Shown piece by piece: positions 1-5,250 of a stretch of DNA of 6,545 bases. Under the pieces are notes generated by a model. It had not been told where the DNA came from and ran no database searches. It worked only from the letters and a program-made list of their open reading frames with translations. Position 1 is the first letter of the stretch, and every line of letters begins with the position of its first letter. The stretch comes from Angelakisella sp. (GTDB lineage: Bacteria > Bacillota > Clostridia > Oscillospirales > Ruminococcaceae), in contig JAHHSN010000050.1 in assembly GCA_020025195.1 (NCBI GenBank), forward strand, positions 1 to 6,545, read 5' to 3'. A program made the translations under genes and the position numbers.

Positions 1-119
1 CCGAGAAGGAGCGGAAGCACCGCCGGGAGCAGCTCCCGCGCCGCCCAGAGGACAAGCGCCGCGAGAAGGAGCACCATTACCGGAGCGGTCGGTTTGTCCG
101 TTCTCTTTTTCTCCCGCAC
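1..119 (-). CDS. N-terminus of an unidentified membrane protein (cut by window edge)
   Basis: This frame is open on the minus strand to the left edge, giving about 40 residues. They begin with a short charged, basic stretch (REKKRTDK) followed by a long hydrophobic segment rich in Leu, Ala and Val, which looks like a first membrane helix or signal anchor. A perfect AAGGAGG lies at 127-133 on this strand. It sits only 1 nt before an ATG at 125 but 7 nt before an in-frame GTG at 119, so GTG is the better start. The gene is divergent from the HTH-ACT gene. The pattern of a basic start and then a Leu-rich helix containing the motif ELLPAVLP is loosely like AI-2E/YtvI-type multi-pass membrane proteins. 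That is only a guess, because most of the protein is outside the window. Confidence 0.6.
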   Translation of the reverse strand, partial: MREKKRTDKPTAPVMVLLLAALVLWAARELLPAVLPLLL

Positions 120-181
120 GCCCATCCCTCCTTGCCGCTTGCTTCATAGGGAGTCTGCCCCGAACGGGAATAAAATATCGC

Positions 182-210
182 TTGCTTTTAGCCGGCCGGC
201 ATGATAAAAT
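182..210 (+). promoter_or_regulatory. Sigma-A-type promoter of the HTH-ACT gene
   Basis: The -35 element TTGCTT (182-187) is followed by a 17-bp spacer and the -10 element TAAAAT (205-210). A TGA just before the -10 gives an extended -10 (TGnTAAAAT). The spacer contains a perfect 10-bp palindrome, GCCGGCCGGC (191-200), well placed for a repressor to block polymerase, although no regulator is known. The start codon at 252 lies about 35 nt past the expected transcription start, and the only clear signal between them is the ribosome binding site AAGGAG at 238-243. Confidence 0.65.
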
Positions 211-251
211 GTCTTTATATTAAATACATTTGTTTTTAAGGAGTTGCAGAT

Positions 252-716
252 ATGATCAAGCTGGAACAGCCGGTACAGAAGCAGGGCTCCCGCCTTTTGC
301 TGGTGGACAGTTCCGTCCTGCCGGAGGTCTTTCTCAAGGTGGTAGACGCCAAGCGTCTGCTCGCCGTCGGCCGCGTAAAAAGTCTTTCCGAGGCCGCCAA
401 GGTTGCCGGCATCTCCCGCAGCGCCCTCTATAAATATAAAGACTGCGTCTTTGTGCACAATGAGGAGCTGGATGACAAGGTCATCACCATCTCCACCAAT
501 CTGGAGGACCGACCCGGTGTGCTCTCCTCGCTCATCAATCTCCTCTCGGAACAGGAGGCCAATATTCTCACCGTCAACCAGAACATTCCGGTGGACGGCG
601 TCGCGCCCGTCACCGTTTCGGCGCGTCTGCCCCTTCATCTTGATGTGGAGAAACTGCGCTCCATGCTGCTCACCCTCCCCGGCGTGGTGGAGCTCAAAAT
701 CCTTTCCACCCGCTAA
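252..716 (+). CDS. pheB: UPF0735/PheB-type ACT domain protein with N-terminal helix-turn-helix
   Basis: This 154-residue protein matches the UPF0735 (PheB-like) family in length and architecture. Residues 45-63 (SLSEAAKVAGISRSALYKY) read as a helix-turn-helix. Residues 77-150 form one ACT domain; the typical DRPGVLSSLINLLSE turn and helix are at 86-100, and the strand NILTVNQNIPVDG follows. ACT domains usually bind amino acids, so the likely role is an amino-acid-sensing regulator. The family is often found beside aromatic or aspartate-family genes (pheA, hom), but its biochemical role is not established. The ATG start has AAGGAG 8 nt upstream. It is followed by a terminator and then by an aspartokinase lacking its own ACT domains. 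The family call is firm; regulation of the neighbour is inference. Confidence 0.88.
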   Translation: MIKLEQPVQKQGSRLLLVDSSVLPEVFLKVVDAKRLLAVGRVKSLSEAAKVAGISRSALYKYKDCVFVHNEELDDKVITISTNLEDRPGVLSSLINLLSEQEANILTVNQNIPVDGVAPVTVSARLPLHLDVEKLRSMLLTLPGVVELKILSTR

Positions 717-741
717 ACTCCCCTACTACCGTTTTATGGCG

Positions 742-775
742 CCGCAGGCTCATTTTATGCCTGCGGTTTTCTTTT
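742..775 (+). terminator. Rho-independent terminator of the HTH-ACT gene
   Basis: A perfect 8-bp stem, CCGCAGGC (742-749) with GCCTGCGG (759-766), closes a 9-nt loop and is followed at once by TTTTCTTTTT. It starts 25 nt after the stop codon. It suggests that the aspartokinase downstream is largely transcribed on its own. Confidence 0.9.
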
Positions 776-829
776 TGTCCGAACGTCCCTTCCCGTCACC
801 TCCCGCCGACCTTCGGCATAGGGTGGAGT

Positions 830-855
830 GCGGGCTTTTTATAAAATCAGCCCGC
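830..855 (+). other. Hairpin in the leader of the aspartokinase gene
   Basis: Inverted repeat GCGGGCT (830-836) and AGCCCGC (849-855) enclose an AT-rich loop that itself contains TTTTATAAAA. It lies 38 nt before the chosen TTG start of the aspartokinase and after the upstream terminator. The AT-rich centre could hold a -10 (TATAAA or TAAAAT), but no matching -35 is visible. It could therefore be a promoter or operator element, or a leader RNA hairpin. It is too short to be a lysine riboswitch and shows none of its conserved motifs. Confidence 0.4.
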
Positions 856-893
856 CTGTCCCAATCCAAGGAAAAGGGGGCGACCCTGTTATT

Positions 894-1673
894 TTGAAAC
901 GACTCATCTATAAATTCGGCGGTTCCTCGCTTGGCTCGGCAGAGGCGCTGCGCCGGGCGGCGGCACAGCTCACCGCGGCCGCCGCCACGGGCTGTCAGGT
1001 GGCGGCCGTGGCCTCCGCCGGCGGCAAAACCACCGACCGCCTCCTGATGGCGGCACGGGAGCTTTCCTCCTGTCCCGACGCACGGGAGCTTGACCAGCTG
1101 CTCACCACCGGGGAACAGTCCTCGGCAGCCTTTCTTGCCATTGCGGTGCAGGAGACGGGTGTTCCCGCCCTTTCTCTCACTGGGCGGCAGGCAGGCATCC
1201 TCACCGACGGCGCCTACGGCACGGCAGAGATTCTCGCCATCCATCGCCGACGGCTCCTCACCGAGCTTTCCCGCGGCAGGATCGTCATTGTAGCGGGCTT
1301 TCAGGGCACCGACAACGAAGGGGAAGCGACCACCCTCGGGCGGGGCGGCTCGGATACGACCGCGGTGGCGCTGGCAGCGGCGCTGGGCGCTTCCGGCTGC
1401 CGCATCTGCACCGATGTGGATGGCGTCTACTCGGCAGACCCGCGTCTTTATCCCACGGCGCAGCACTATGATTTTCTCACCTACGAGGAGATGCTGGCCC
1501 TTTCCCGGGCGGGTGCCAAGGTCCTTCACCCCCGCGCGGTGGAGCTGGCACTGAAATATAAGGTTCCGCTTACGGTGGAACGAACCGGGCAGGAAACGGG
1601 CGGCACGGTGGTGGGCCGGGAGGAGACCGACTGCGGGGGGACCGCCGCACCTACGGCATTCCTCTTTCGGTGA
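894..1673 (+). CDS. Aspartokinase, catalytic domain only (no ACT domains)
   Basis: Aspartate kinase (EC 2.7.2.4) phosphorylates L-aspartate with ATP, the first step to Lys, Thr, Met and diaminopimelate. The 259 residues hold the whole amino-acid-kinase fold: KFGGSSL at 7-13, TTGEQSS at 71-77, GRGGSDTTA at 149-157, TDVDGVYSADPR at 173-184 and RAGAKVLHPRAVE at 205-217. The protein stops about 20 residues after the catalytic domain, whereas typical bacterial enzymes have 400-450 residues with two C-terminal ACT domains for feedback control. None of the forward frames past the stop shows ACT-like sequence, so a simple frameshift does not explain the loss. The start is set at TTG because homologues begin just before the KFGG motif; AAGGGGG lies 13 nt upstream, rather far. 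An in-frame GTG at 828 would add 22 unconserved residues. Expected consequences are little or no direct feedback inhibition, or regulation by another protein. Confidence 0.88.
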   Translation: MKRLIYKFGGSSLGSAEALRRAAAQLTAAAATGCQVAAVASAGGKTTDRLLMAARELSSCPDARELDQLLTTGEQSSAAFLAIAVQETGVPALSLTGRQAGILTDGAYGTAEILAIHRRRLLTELSRGRIVIVAGFQGTDNEGEATTLGRGGSDTTAVALAAALGASGCRICTDVDGVYSADPRLYPTAQHYDFLTYEEMLALSRAGAKVLHPRAVELALKYKVPLTVERTGQETGGTVVGREETDCGGTAAPTAFLFR

Positions 1674-1795
1674 CATAAGGGGAAAAGGGGTGCCTGCCGC
1701 CCGGCGAGCGACCACGCGCCTCCCCGGGGCGAAAGTCCGCCGAGGGCACAAACCGCTTCTCACCCCCTGCCGAAAATCCAAGCCACGCCAACAAA

Positions 1796-1820
1796 AAAAG
1801 ACCCTCTCGGGGGTCTTTTC
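1796..1820. terminator. Terminator hairpin after aspartokinase, probably bidirectional
   Basis: AAAAGACCC (1796-1804) pairs with GGGTCTTTT (1811-1819) around the 6-nt loop TCTCGG. The plus strand ends in TCTTTTC and the minus strand in a run of seven T, so it can stop transcription from both sides. It lies 122 nt after the aspartokinase stop codon, between convergent genes. Confidence 0.75.
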
Positions 1821-1831
1821 TGCTGAAACAC

Positions 1832-1860
1832 AAAAAGCCGAAGCTGCAGCGGCTTCGGCT
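1832..1860 (-). terminator. Terminator of the zinc-ribbon membrane protein gene
   Basis: A 9-bp stem pairs AGCCGAAGC (1836-1844) with GCTTCGGCT (1852-1860). Read on the minus strand it is followed by TTTT and then GTG. It begins 6 nt past the stop codon of the minus-strand gene ending at 1867. The plus strand has CTTTCTTC after it, a weaker tract, so the main direction is minus. Confidence 0.8.
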
Positions 1861-1866
1861 CTTTCT

Positions 1867-2262
1867 TCAGGATTTTTTGATGAAGCTTTTATTGCATTTC
1901 GGGCAGGTGATGCTGATTTTTCCCTTACCGCGCGGCACCCGCAGCTTCTGCTTGCAGTTGGGGCAGGAAAAATAGCGGTATTCCTTGTGGTTCTTCTTCG
2001 CTCTGGGAGTGCGGTCCTTCTTATACTTGATCTTGTACCAGAAGCGCATCATCGACTGGTTCTCCCGCTGACGGGCGGGAATATTCCGGGAAAAGATCCT
2101 GAAATAGCCGTAGATGAGCAGCACCCATGAAAGAACGGCAAAGAGCGGGAATTTGAGGAGCCGAGCCAGCATGGACAAGAGCAGCGCGGCGATCAGCAGC
2201 ACCCAGGTGAGCTGATCCACCCCGTAACGACCCGCCATGACTCTGCGAAACCAATCTCCCAT
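1867..2262 (-). CDS. Small membrane protein with two helices and a C-terminal zinc ribbon
   Basis: This 131-residue protein is of unknown function. Residues about 18-35 and 39-57 are two closely spaced hydrophobic helices, forming a hairpin in the membrane. A strongly basic cytoplasmic linker (about 60-97) follows. The C-terminus then carries two CxxC knuckles, CPNC at 100-103 and CPKC at 120-123, separated by a basic loop, which is the signature of a zinc ribbon. Basic residues around the ribbon suggest contact with nucleic acid or a partner protein, but this is not shown. The ATG start has AAGGAGGG 10 nt upstream and a good promoter of its own. It lies downstream of sdaAA with no clear terminator between, so it may also be read from the serine dehydratase operon. 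Similar short zinc-ribbon membrane proteins are common hypothetical proteins in Clostridia. Confidence 0.82.
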   Translation of the reverse strand: MGDWFRRVMAGRYGVDQLTWVLLIAALLLSMLARLLKFPLFAVLSWVLLIYGYFRIFSRNIPARQRENQSMMRFWYKIKYKKDRTPRAKKNHKEYRYFSCPNCKQKLRVPRGKGKISITCPKCNKSFIKKS

Positions 2263-2306
2263 ACCGACCGTTCCCTCCTTTCCTAATAGAAAAATATCCG
2301 ACTTCT

Positions 2307-2335
2307 ATCATATCGAAAGGGGCCGGAAAGTGCAA
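2307..2335 (-). promoter_or_regulatory. Sigma-A-type promoter of the zinc-ribbon gene
   Basis: On the minus strand, TTGCAC (2335-2330) and TATGAT (2312-2307) are separated by exactly 17 bp, close to consensus. The expected start site is near 2300, giving a leader of about 38 nt that includes the AAGGAGGG at 2273-2280. The promoter sits in the 108-bp gap after sdaAA. Confidence 0.8.
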
Positions 2336-2370
2336 GAAATAAGCCAAAATGTTTACAAAGGTTTTACGAT

Positions 2371-3267
2371 TTAGGCGCCGCAGCCGCCGCAGCCGCCCGC
2401 ACCGAGCTCCGCCGCGAGGCGGCACCCGGTGGCGGTTGCCGCCACACCGCCCTTGGCGGTTTCCCGAAGACTCTCCGGGAGGGCGTGTCCCACCCGCCGC
2501 ATGGCCTCCACCGTCTCATCAAAGGGCACGACGCTCTTTATGCCGGCGAGGGCCAGTTCCGCCGAGACCAAAGCATTGGCCGCTCCGACCGCATTGCGGC
2601 TCTGGCAGGGGGCTTCCACCAAGCCCGCAATGGGATCGCAGACAAGGCCGAGGAGGTTCTGAATGGCGATGGCTGCCGCCTGAAAGGCCGCCCGGTCGCT
2701 GCCGCCCGCCGCCCGGACCGCCGCCGCTGCCGCCATCGCGGAAGCCGTTCCGACCTCCGCCTGACAGCCGCCCGCGGCGCCCGCGATGCAGGCATTCTGC
2801 GCCACCAGATAACCGACGGCCGACGCCGTGAGAAGGCACTCCAGAAGTTTCTCCTCGGGAACGCCGCGTTCTTCCTTAAGGGCAAGGAGCACCCCGGGCA
2901 GGACCCCGGAGGCCCCCGCCGTGGGAGCCGCCACGATGAGACCCATCGAGGCGCTCACCTCCAAAACGCCCATAGCATAACAGACCGCCTTGGAGACGAT
3001 CTCCCCGCAGAGGTTTTGGCCCGCTTCCCTTTGGTTCCTCAGCAGGATCGCCTCCCCGCCGATCAGCCCGCCCATCGTTTTGGGGGGTGTGAGGAGCGCT
3101 TCCCGGGCGGAGCGCTCCATCACGGAAAGCACCGCGGCAAGCCGCGCGAGGATCTCCTCCCGGGGGGTATCGGAAAGCTCCGTTTCCCGCCGAAGCATGG
3201 CCTCCGCGACGGAACAGCCCTCCTGCTCGGTGAGGGCAAAAAGCTCCGCTGCTGTTGAAAAGTTCAT
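2371..3267 (-). CDS. sdaAA: L-serine dehydratase, iron-sulfur-dependent, alpha subunit
   Basis: The catalytic chain of L-serine dehydratase (EC 4.3.1.17) uses a [4Fe-4S] cluster to turn L-serine into pyruvate and ammonia in the cytoplasm. Its 298 residues match the usual length of about 300. Hallmarks are the PTAGASGVLPGVL segment (115-127), GCQAEVGTASAMAA (167-180) and CDPIAGLVEAPC (210-221). Cys168, Cys210 and Cys221 have the spacing (42 and 11) that I recall for the three cluster ligands of the Legionella enzyme, so the active site looks intact. The start ATG overlaps the sdaAB stop (ATGA), implying translational coupling, and GGAGG lies within the end of sdaAB. The odd feature is a Gly/Cys tail, GAGGCGGCGA, at the C-terminus, encoded partly by two 9-bp direct repeats (2376-2393). 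The tail cysteines could act at the cluster (see findings). Confidence 0.95.
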   Translation of the reverse strand: MNFSTAAELFALTEQEGCSVAEAMLRRETELSDTPREEILARLAAVLSVMERSAREALLTPPKTMGGLIGGEAILLRNQREAGQNLCGEIVSKAVCYAMGVLEVSASMGLIVAAPTAGASGVLPGVLLALKEERGVPEEKLLECLLTASAVGYLVAQNACIAGAAGGCQAEVGTASAMAAAAAVRAAGGSDRAAFQAAAIAIQNLLGLVCDPIAGLVEAPCQSRNAVGAANALVSAELALAGIKSVVPFDETVEAMRRVGHALPESLRETAKGGVAATATGCRLAAELGAGGCGGCGA

Positions 3268-3950
3268 ACCGCCGCCTCCTCTCTCAGGGAGATGAGACGC
3301 GCCGTCAGAATGTCGGGGTGTTCCTCGATCCGGCGGGCGTTCTCCCGCCCGATGACGCCGTCCGCCTCCACGACGGTATAGGCGATCCGTCCCTTGTCCT
3401 CCCGGTAAAGACGCATAAAGGCGATGTTGACGCCGCTTTCACTGAGAACCTTGGTGATGTGCGCCACCACGCCGGGTTTATCCTGTTGCTTGATGACGAG
3501 GGTGTCATAGTCGCCGGAAAGGTCGATCTCCACGCCGTCCAGCTCCTTGAGACGAACGTTGCCCCCACCCACCGAAACGCCGGTGACATGAAGCCGGCTC
3601 CCATCCTGCCCGGTGAGGAGGATGCCGACAGTGTTGGGGTGCACGTCCTTGGTCTCGGTGTCCAAAACAAAGCGGAATTTAAGTCCCCGCTCCCGCGCGA
3701 TGGCAAAGGAATCGCGGATCCGTTCATCCTCGGTGCCAAAGCCCAGGATCCCCGCCACCAGTGCGCGGTCGGTGCCATGCCCCCGGTAGGTGTGGGCAAA
3801 GGAGCCATAGAGGGTAAATTCCGCCTCGGCAGCGCCGCCGGGCAAAAGCTTCCCGGCGATGAGCGCGATGCGTAAGGCTCCCGCCGTGTGGGAGCTGGAG
3901 GGACCGATCATGATCGGTCCGATGATATCAAAGATGCCGATTGGGCACAT
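3264..3950 (-). CDS. sdaAB: L-serine dehydratase, iron-sulfur-dependent, beta subunit
   Basis: The beta chain pairs with SdaAA to form the two-subunit serine dehydratase. It has 228 residues, near the roughly 220 of the Bacillus protein. The N-terminal domain carries GPIMIGPSSSHTAGA (11-25), GSFAHTYRGHGTDRALVAG (49-67) and HPNT (104-107). Residues from about 148 to the end form an ACT domain, with the turn DKPGVVAHITKVLSESGVN at 157-175, the usual regulatory or dimerising part of this subunit. The start is the ATG at 3950, which has AAGGAGG 8 nt upstream and puts the conserved IGIFDIIGP at the N-terminus; the frame stays open to 3998 but that extension has no ribosome site. The gene lies 38 bp after the DUF4230 gene and overlaps sdaAA by 4 bp, so the three are probably one transcript. 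Confidence 0.95.
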   Translation of the reverse strand: MCPIGIFDIIGPIMIGPSSSHTAGALRIALIAGKLLPGGAAEAEFTLYGSFAHTYRGHGTDRALVAGILGFGTEDERIRDSFAIARERGLKFRFVLDTETKDVHPNTVGILLTGQDGSRLHVTGVSVGGGNVRLKELDGVEIDLSGDYDTLVIKQQDKPGVVAHITKVLSESGVNIAFMRLYREDKGRIAYTVVEADGVIGRENARRIEEHPDILTARLISLREEAAV

Positions 3951-3988
3951 GGAAATTTCCTCCTTGCGGCAAAATAGAATGCCGTTTT

Positions 3989-4624
3989 TCAGCTGCAAAT
4001 GACCGAAACATCAGCGGTTTGGGGAAGGATGGGGGCAAGCAGCTCCCGAACCGTCTCCTTCGCCTGCTCCTCGGCACAGCGCAGCACGTCGTTCGCCACC
4101 GCCTTTTCCTCCATAACGGCCTTCTGGTCACGCTGGAAGCCGTTATAATCCTCGACGGTAAAGGGGTTGAAAATACTGGTCTTTTCATCGAAAACCTTGA
4201 GGCTGTTTTCGTCAATGGTGTGCGCTAAGATCTTGGCGCGGGGAAGCCGCACATTGACGGAATTCCCCCGAACCTCCACGGTGGCCTCCCGGAGGTCCAC
4301 TCCCGCCTTGATGACGCCGTCATAGGTAAGAATAAAGCTCTTGGTGGTAAAAGGAACTTTGACGCCGTAAAATTCGCTGCTGTTCTTAAATTGCCCCATA
4401 TTGGTGTAATAATAACTCATGGTGACCAGCTCGCTTTCCTGCTGCAGCCGGTCCGAGAGCGCCACCGCGGAAAGCTCCGGCGGATTCTCCTTATACCGTT
4501 CGTGGCGGACCCCCCACAGAAACGCGCCGCCCAGCAGAAGAAGCGCCGTCAGAATGAGGATGAGAACACACCTTAAACGAAAGCGCGCACCCGTTTTTGT
4601 GCTGTTCGCTCCGGTCTCTTTCAT
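3989..4624 (-). CDS. DUF4230 domain protein with N-terminal membrane anchor
   Basis: This 211-residue protein has a basic N-terminus, one hydrophobic helix at about 18-38 (signal anchor) and a long soluble domain thought to lie outside the membrane. That domain resembles DUF4230: YYYTNMGQF at 71-79, SFILTYDGVIKAGVDL at 96-111, VNVRLPRAKILAH at 123-135 and a VFDEKTSIFNPF stretch at 144-155, then a helical, Glu/Ala-rich end. The family has no known function. The start is ATG 4624, with GGGAGG 8 nt upstream; an in-frame TTG at 4645 has no such site. An extended -10 promoter lies just upstream. With only 38 bp to sdaAB it is probably the first gene of the serine dehydratase operon, but no functional link is known. 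Confidence 0.85.
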   Translation of the reverse strand: MKETGANSTKTGARFRLRCVLILILTALLLLGGAFLWGVRHERYKENPPELSAVALSDRLQQESELVTMSYYYTNMGQFKNSSEFYGVKVPFTTKSFILTYDGVIKAGVDLREATVEVRGNSVNVRLPRAKILAHTIDENSLKVFDEKTSIFNPFTVEDYNGFQRDQKAVMEEKAVANDVLRCAEEQAKETVRELLAPILPQTADVSVICS

Positions 4625-4665
4625 ATCCTGTGCCTCCCGTCTCAAGTCAAGGTTTTCTATTCTTT

Positions 4666-4674
4666 AGTATAGCA
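4666..4674 (-). promoter_or_regulatory. Extended -10 promoter of the DUF4230-sda operon
   Basis: On the minus strand the sequence TGCTATACT is an extended -10 (TGn then TATACT at 4671-4666). The -35 is poor; the best candidate is TGATTT around 4693-4688 with a 16-bp spacer. The expected start near 4659 leaves a leader of about 35 nt to the DUF4230 ATG, including GGGAGG at 4633-4638. No other clear promoter lies before sdaAB. Confidence 0.6.
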
Positions 4675-4719
4675 CAGTCCTTTTCCAAAATCACCCTGCA
4701 CCAGGAGGAAACGGTCGAT

Positions 4720-4782
4720 AAAAAGAGCGGCCCGGCGGGCGCGGTTTTTGCGTGCCGTCAGGGCCGGGGCTTTTTACTTTTT
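4720..4782. terminator. GC-rich hairpin flanked by T runs on both strands
   Basis: AGC (4726-4728) plus CCCGGC (4731-4736) pair with GCCGGG (4763-4768) plus GCT (4769-4771), with GG bulged; a smaller inner hairpin is possible. The plus strand continues TTTTACTTTTT, and on the minus strand the A run at 4720-4724 gives a T run. No plus-strand gene ends here. The simplest role is a second stop for the minus-strand tRNA transcript, insulating the DUF4230 operon. Confidence 0.5.
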
Positions 4783-4805
4783 GGGGATCCCCCTGCGGTA
4801 TAAAG

Positions 4806-4837
4806 AAAAAAGAGACGCCGATTGGCGCCTCTCTTTT
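4806..4837 (-). terminator. Terminator of tRNA-Thr
   Basis: On the minus strand AAAAGAGA pairs with TCTCTTTT, with an inner CGCC/GGCG stem, a 4-nt loop and a 2-nt bulge (4808-4837). A run of T follows on the minus strand (A run at 4806-4811). It begins directly after the CCA end of the tRNA. Confidence 0.88.
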
Positions 4838-4839
4838 AT

Positions 4840-4915
<76 letters not shown>

Positions 4916-4952
4916 ACCTTGCTGTCAGCGGCGGTTGCCGTCAACGTTTATT

Positions 4953-4982
4953 AATATACCACAGCTCCCCCAACATTGTCAA
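4953..4982 (-). promoter_or_regulatory. Strong promoter of tRNA-Thr
   Basis: The minus strand has a perfect TTGACA (4982-4977), an 18-bp spacer and TATATT (4958-4953) preceded by TGG, so an extended -10 as well. Expected transcription begins about 30 nt before the mature 5' end at 4915, as is usual for a stable RNA gene. Confidence 0.88.
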
Positions 4983-5144
4983 GCATTTTTTACTTTTTTC
5001 GCCGGGGTCCGCTCTCTTCTTTTTCCCGGCCGCTTCCCTCCCCGCCAAACCCGCCCGCAGAGGGGAAAACCGCTGCTTTTTCGTCCTCCCGCCGAAAATA
5101 TCCCGGATTTTCGCCAAAAATTCCTCTTAATTTTGCCGAAAGCC

Positions 5145-5173
5145 TTGATTCCTTCGCCCGAATGTTATAGGAT
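5145..5173 (+). promoter_or_regulatory. Probable promoter of the binding-protein gene
   Basis: TTGATT (5145-5150) and TAGGAT (5168-5173) are 17 bp apart. The start at 5251 would leave a leader of about 70 nt. A weaker alternative is TTGTCG (5179-5184) with TATAAC (5200-5205), spaced 15 bp. Confidence 0.55.
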
Positions 5174-5250
5174 ATATGTTGTCGTTATGTTTTTCTTTAT
5201 ATAACGGAGAAAAACAAGAAATGTTTCATTAAGAAAAAGGAGATGTCTCT

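Larger units (their letters stand above)
4916..5250. other. Intergenic region between tRNA-Thr and the binding-protein gene
   Basis: This 335-bp stretch holds the divergent promoters of the tRNA (4953-4982) and of the lipoprotein gene (5145-5173). Between about 4983 and 5144 the plus strand is pyrimidine-rich (C and T runs); short open frames there have no ribosome site and no recognisable protein, so I treat it as non-coding. The last 75 bases before the GTG at 5251 are AT-rich and hold only the AAGGAG at 5237-5242. I see no cobalamin riboswitch and no clear Fur box. Confidence 0.6.

Noticed and set aside
828..893. GTG at 828 as start of the aspartokinase
   Set aside because: It would add 22 residues not seen in the family, has no properly spaced ribosome site, and reads through the leader hairpin. 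TTG at 894 places the start just before the conserved KFGG motif.
717..893. Lysine riboswitch or T-box leader before aspartokinase
   Set aside because: The space left after the upstream terminator is only about 120 nt, and neither the conserved L-box motifs nor a T-box sequence is visible.
750..1781. A 343-codon open frame on the minus strand
   Set aside because: It is antisense to the aspartokinase, runs across terminators, and its Arg/Gly/Pro-rich product looks like a shadow of the GC-rich coding frame.
2485..3258. A 257-codon plus-strand frame opposite sdaAA
   Set aside because: The minus-strand frame encodes an unmistakable serine dehydratase alpha chain; the plus-strand product is Arg-rich with no motif.
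3255..3875. A 206-codon plus-strand frame opposite sdaAB
   Set aside because: It is the antisense of a well-conserved beta subunit and has no recognisable domain.
3901..3920. Perfect 20-bp palindrome within sdaAB
   Set aside because: It encodes the symmetric conserved peptide GPIMIGP, so most of the symmetry follows from the protein and a few synonymous choices. It is not placed as an operator relative to a visible promoter.
3951..3998. Longer sdaAB product starting upstream at 3998
   Set aside because: The extra 16 residues would overlap the end of the DUF4230 gene and lack a ribosome site; AAGGAGG is placed 8 nt before the ATG at 3950.
4983..5204. Short plus-strand open frames in the pyrimidine-rich intergenic region
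   Set aside because: There is no ribosome binding site, they overlap a promoter, and the Ser/Pro/Phe-rich composition simply reflects C and T runs.
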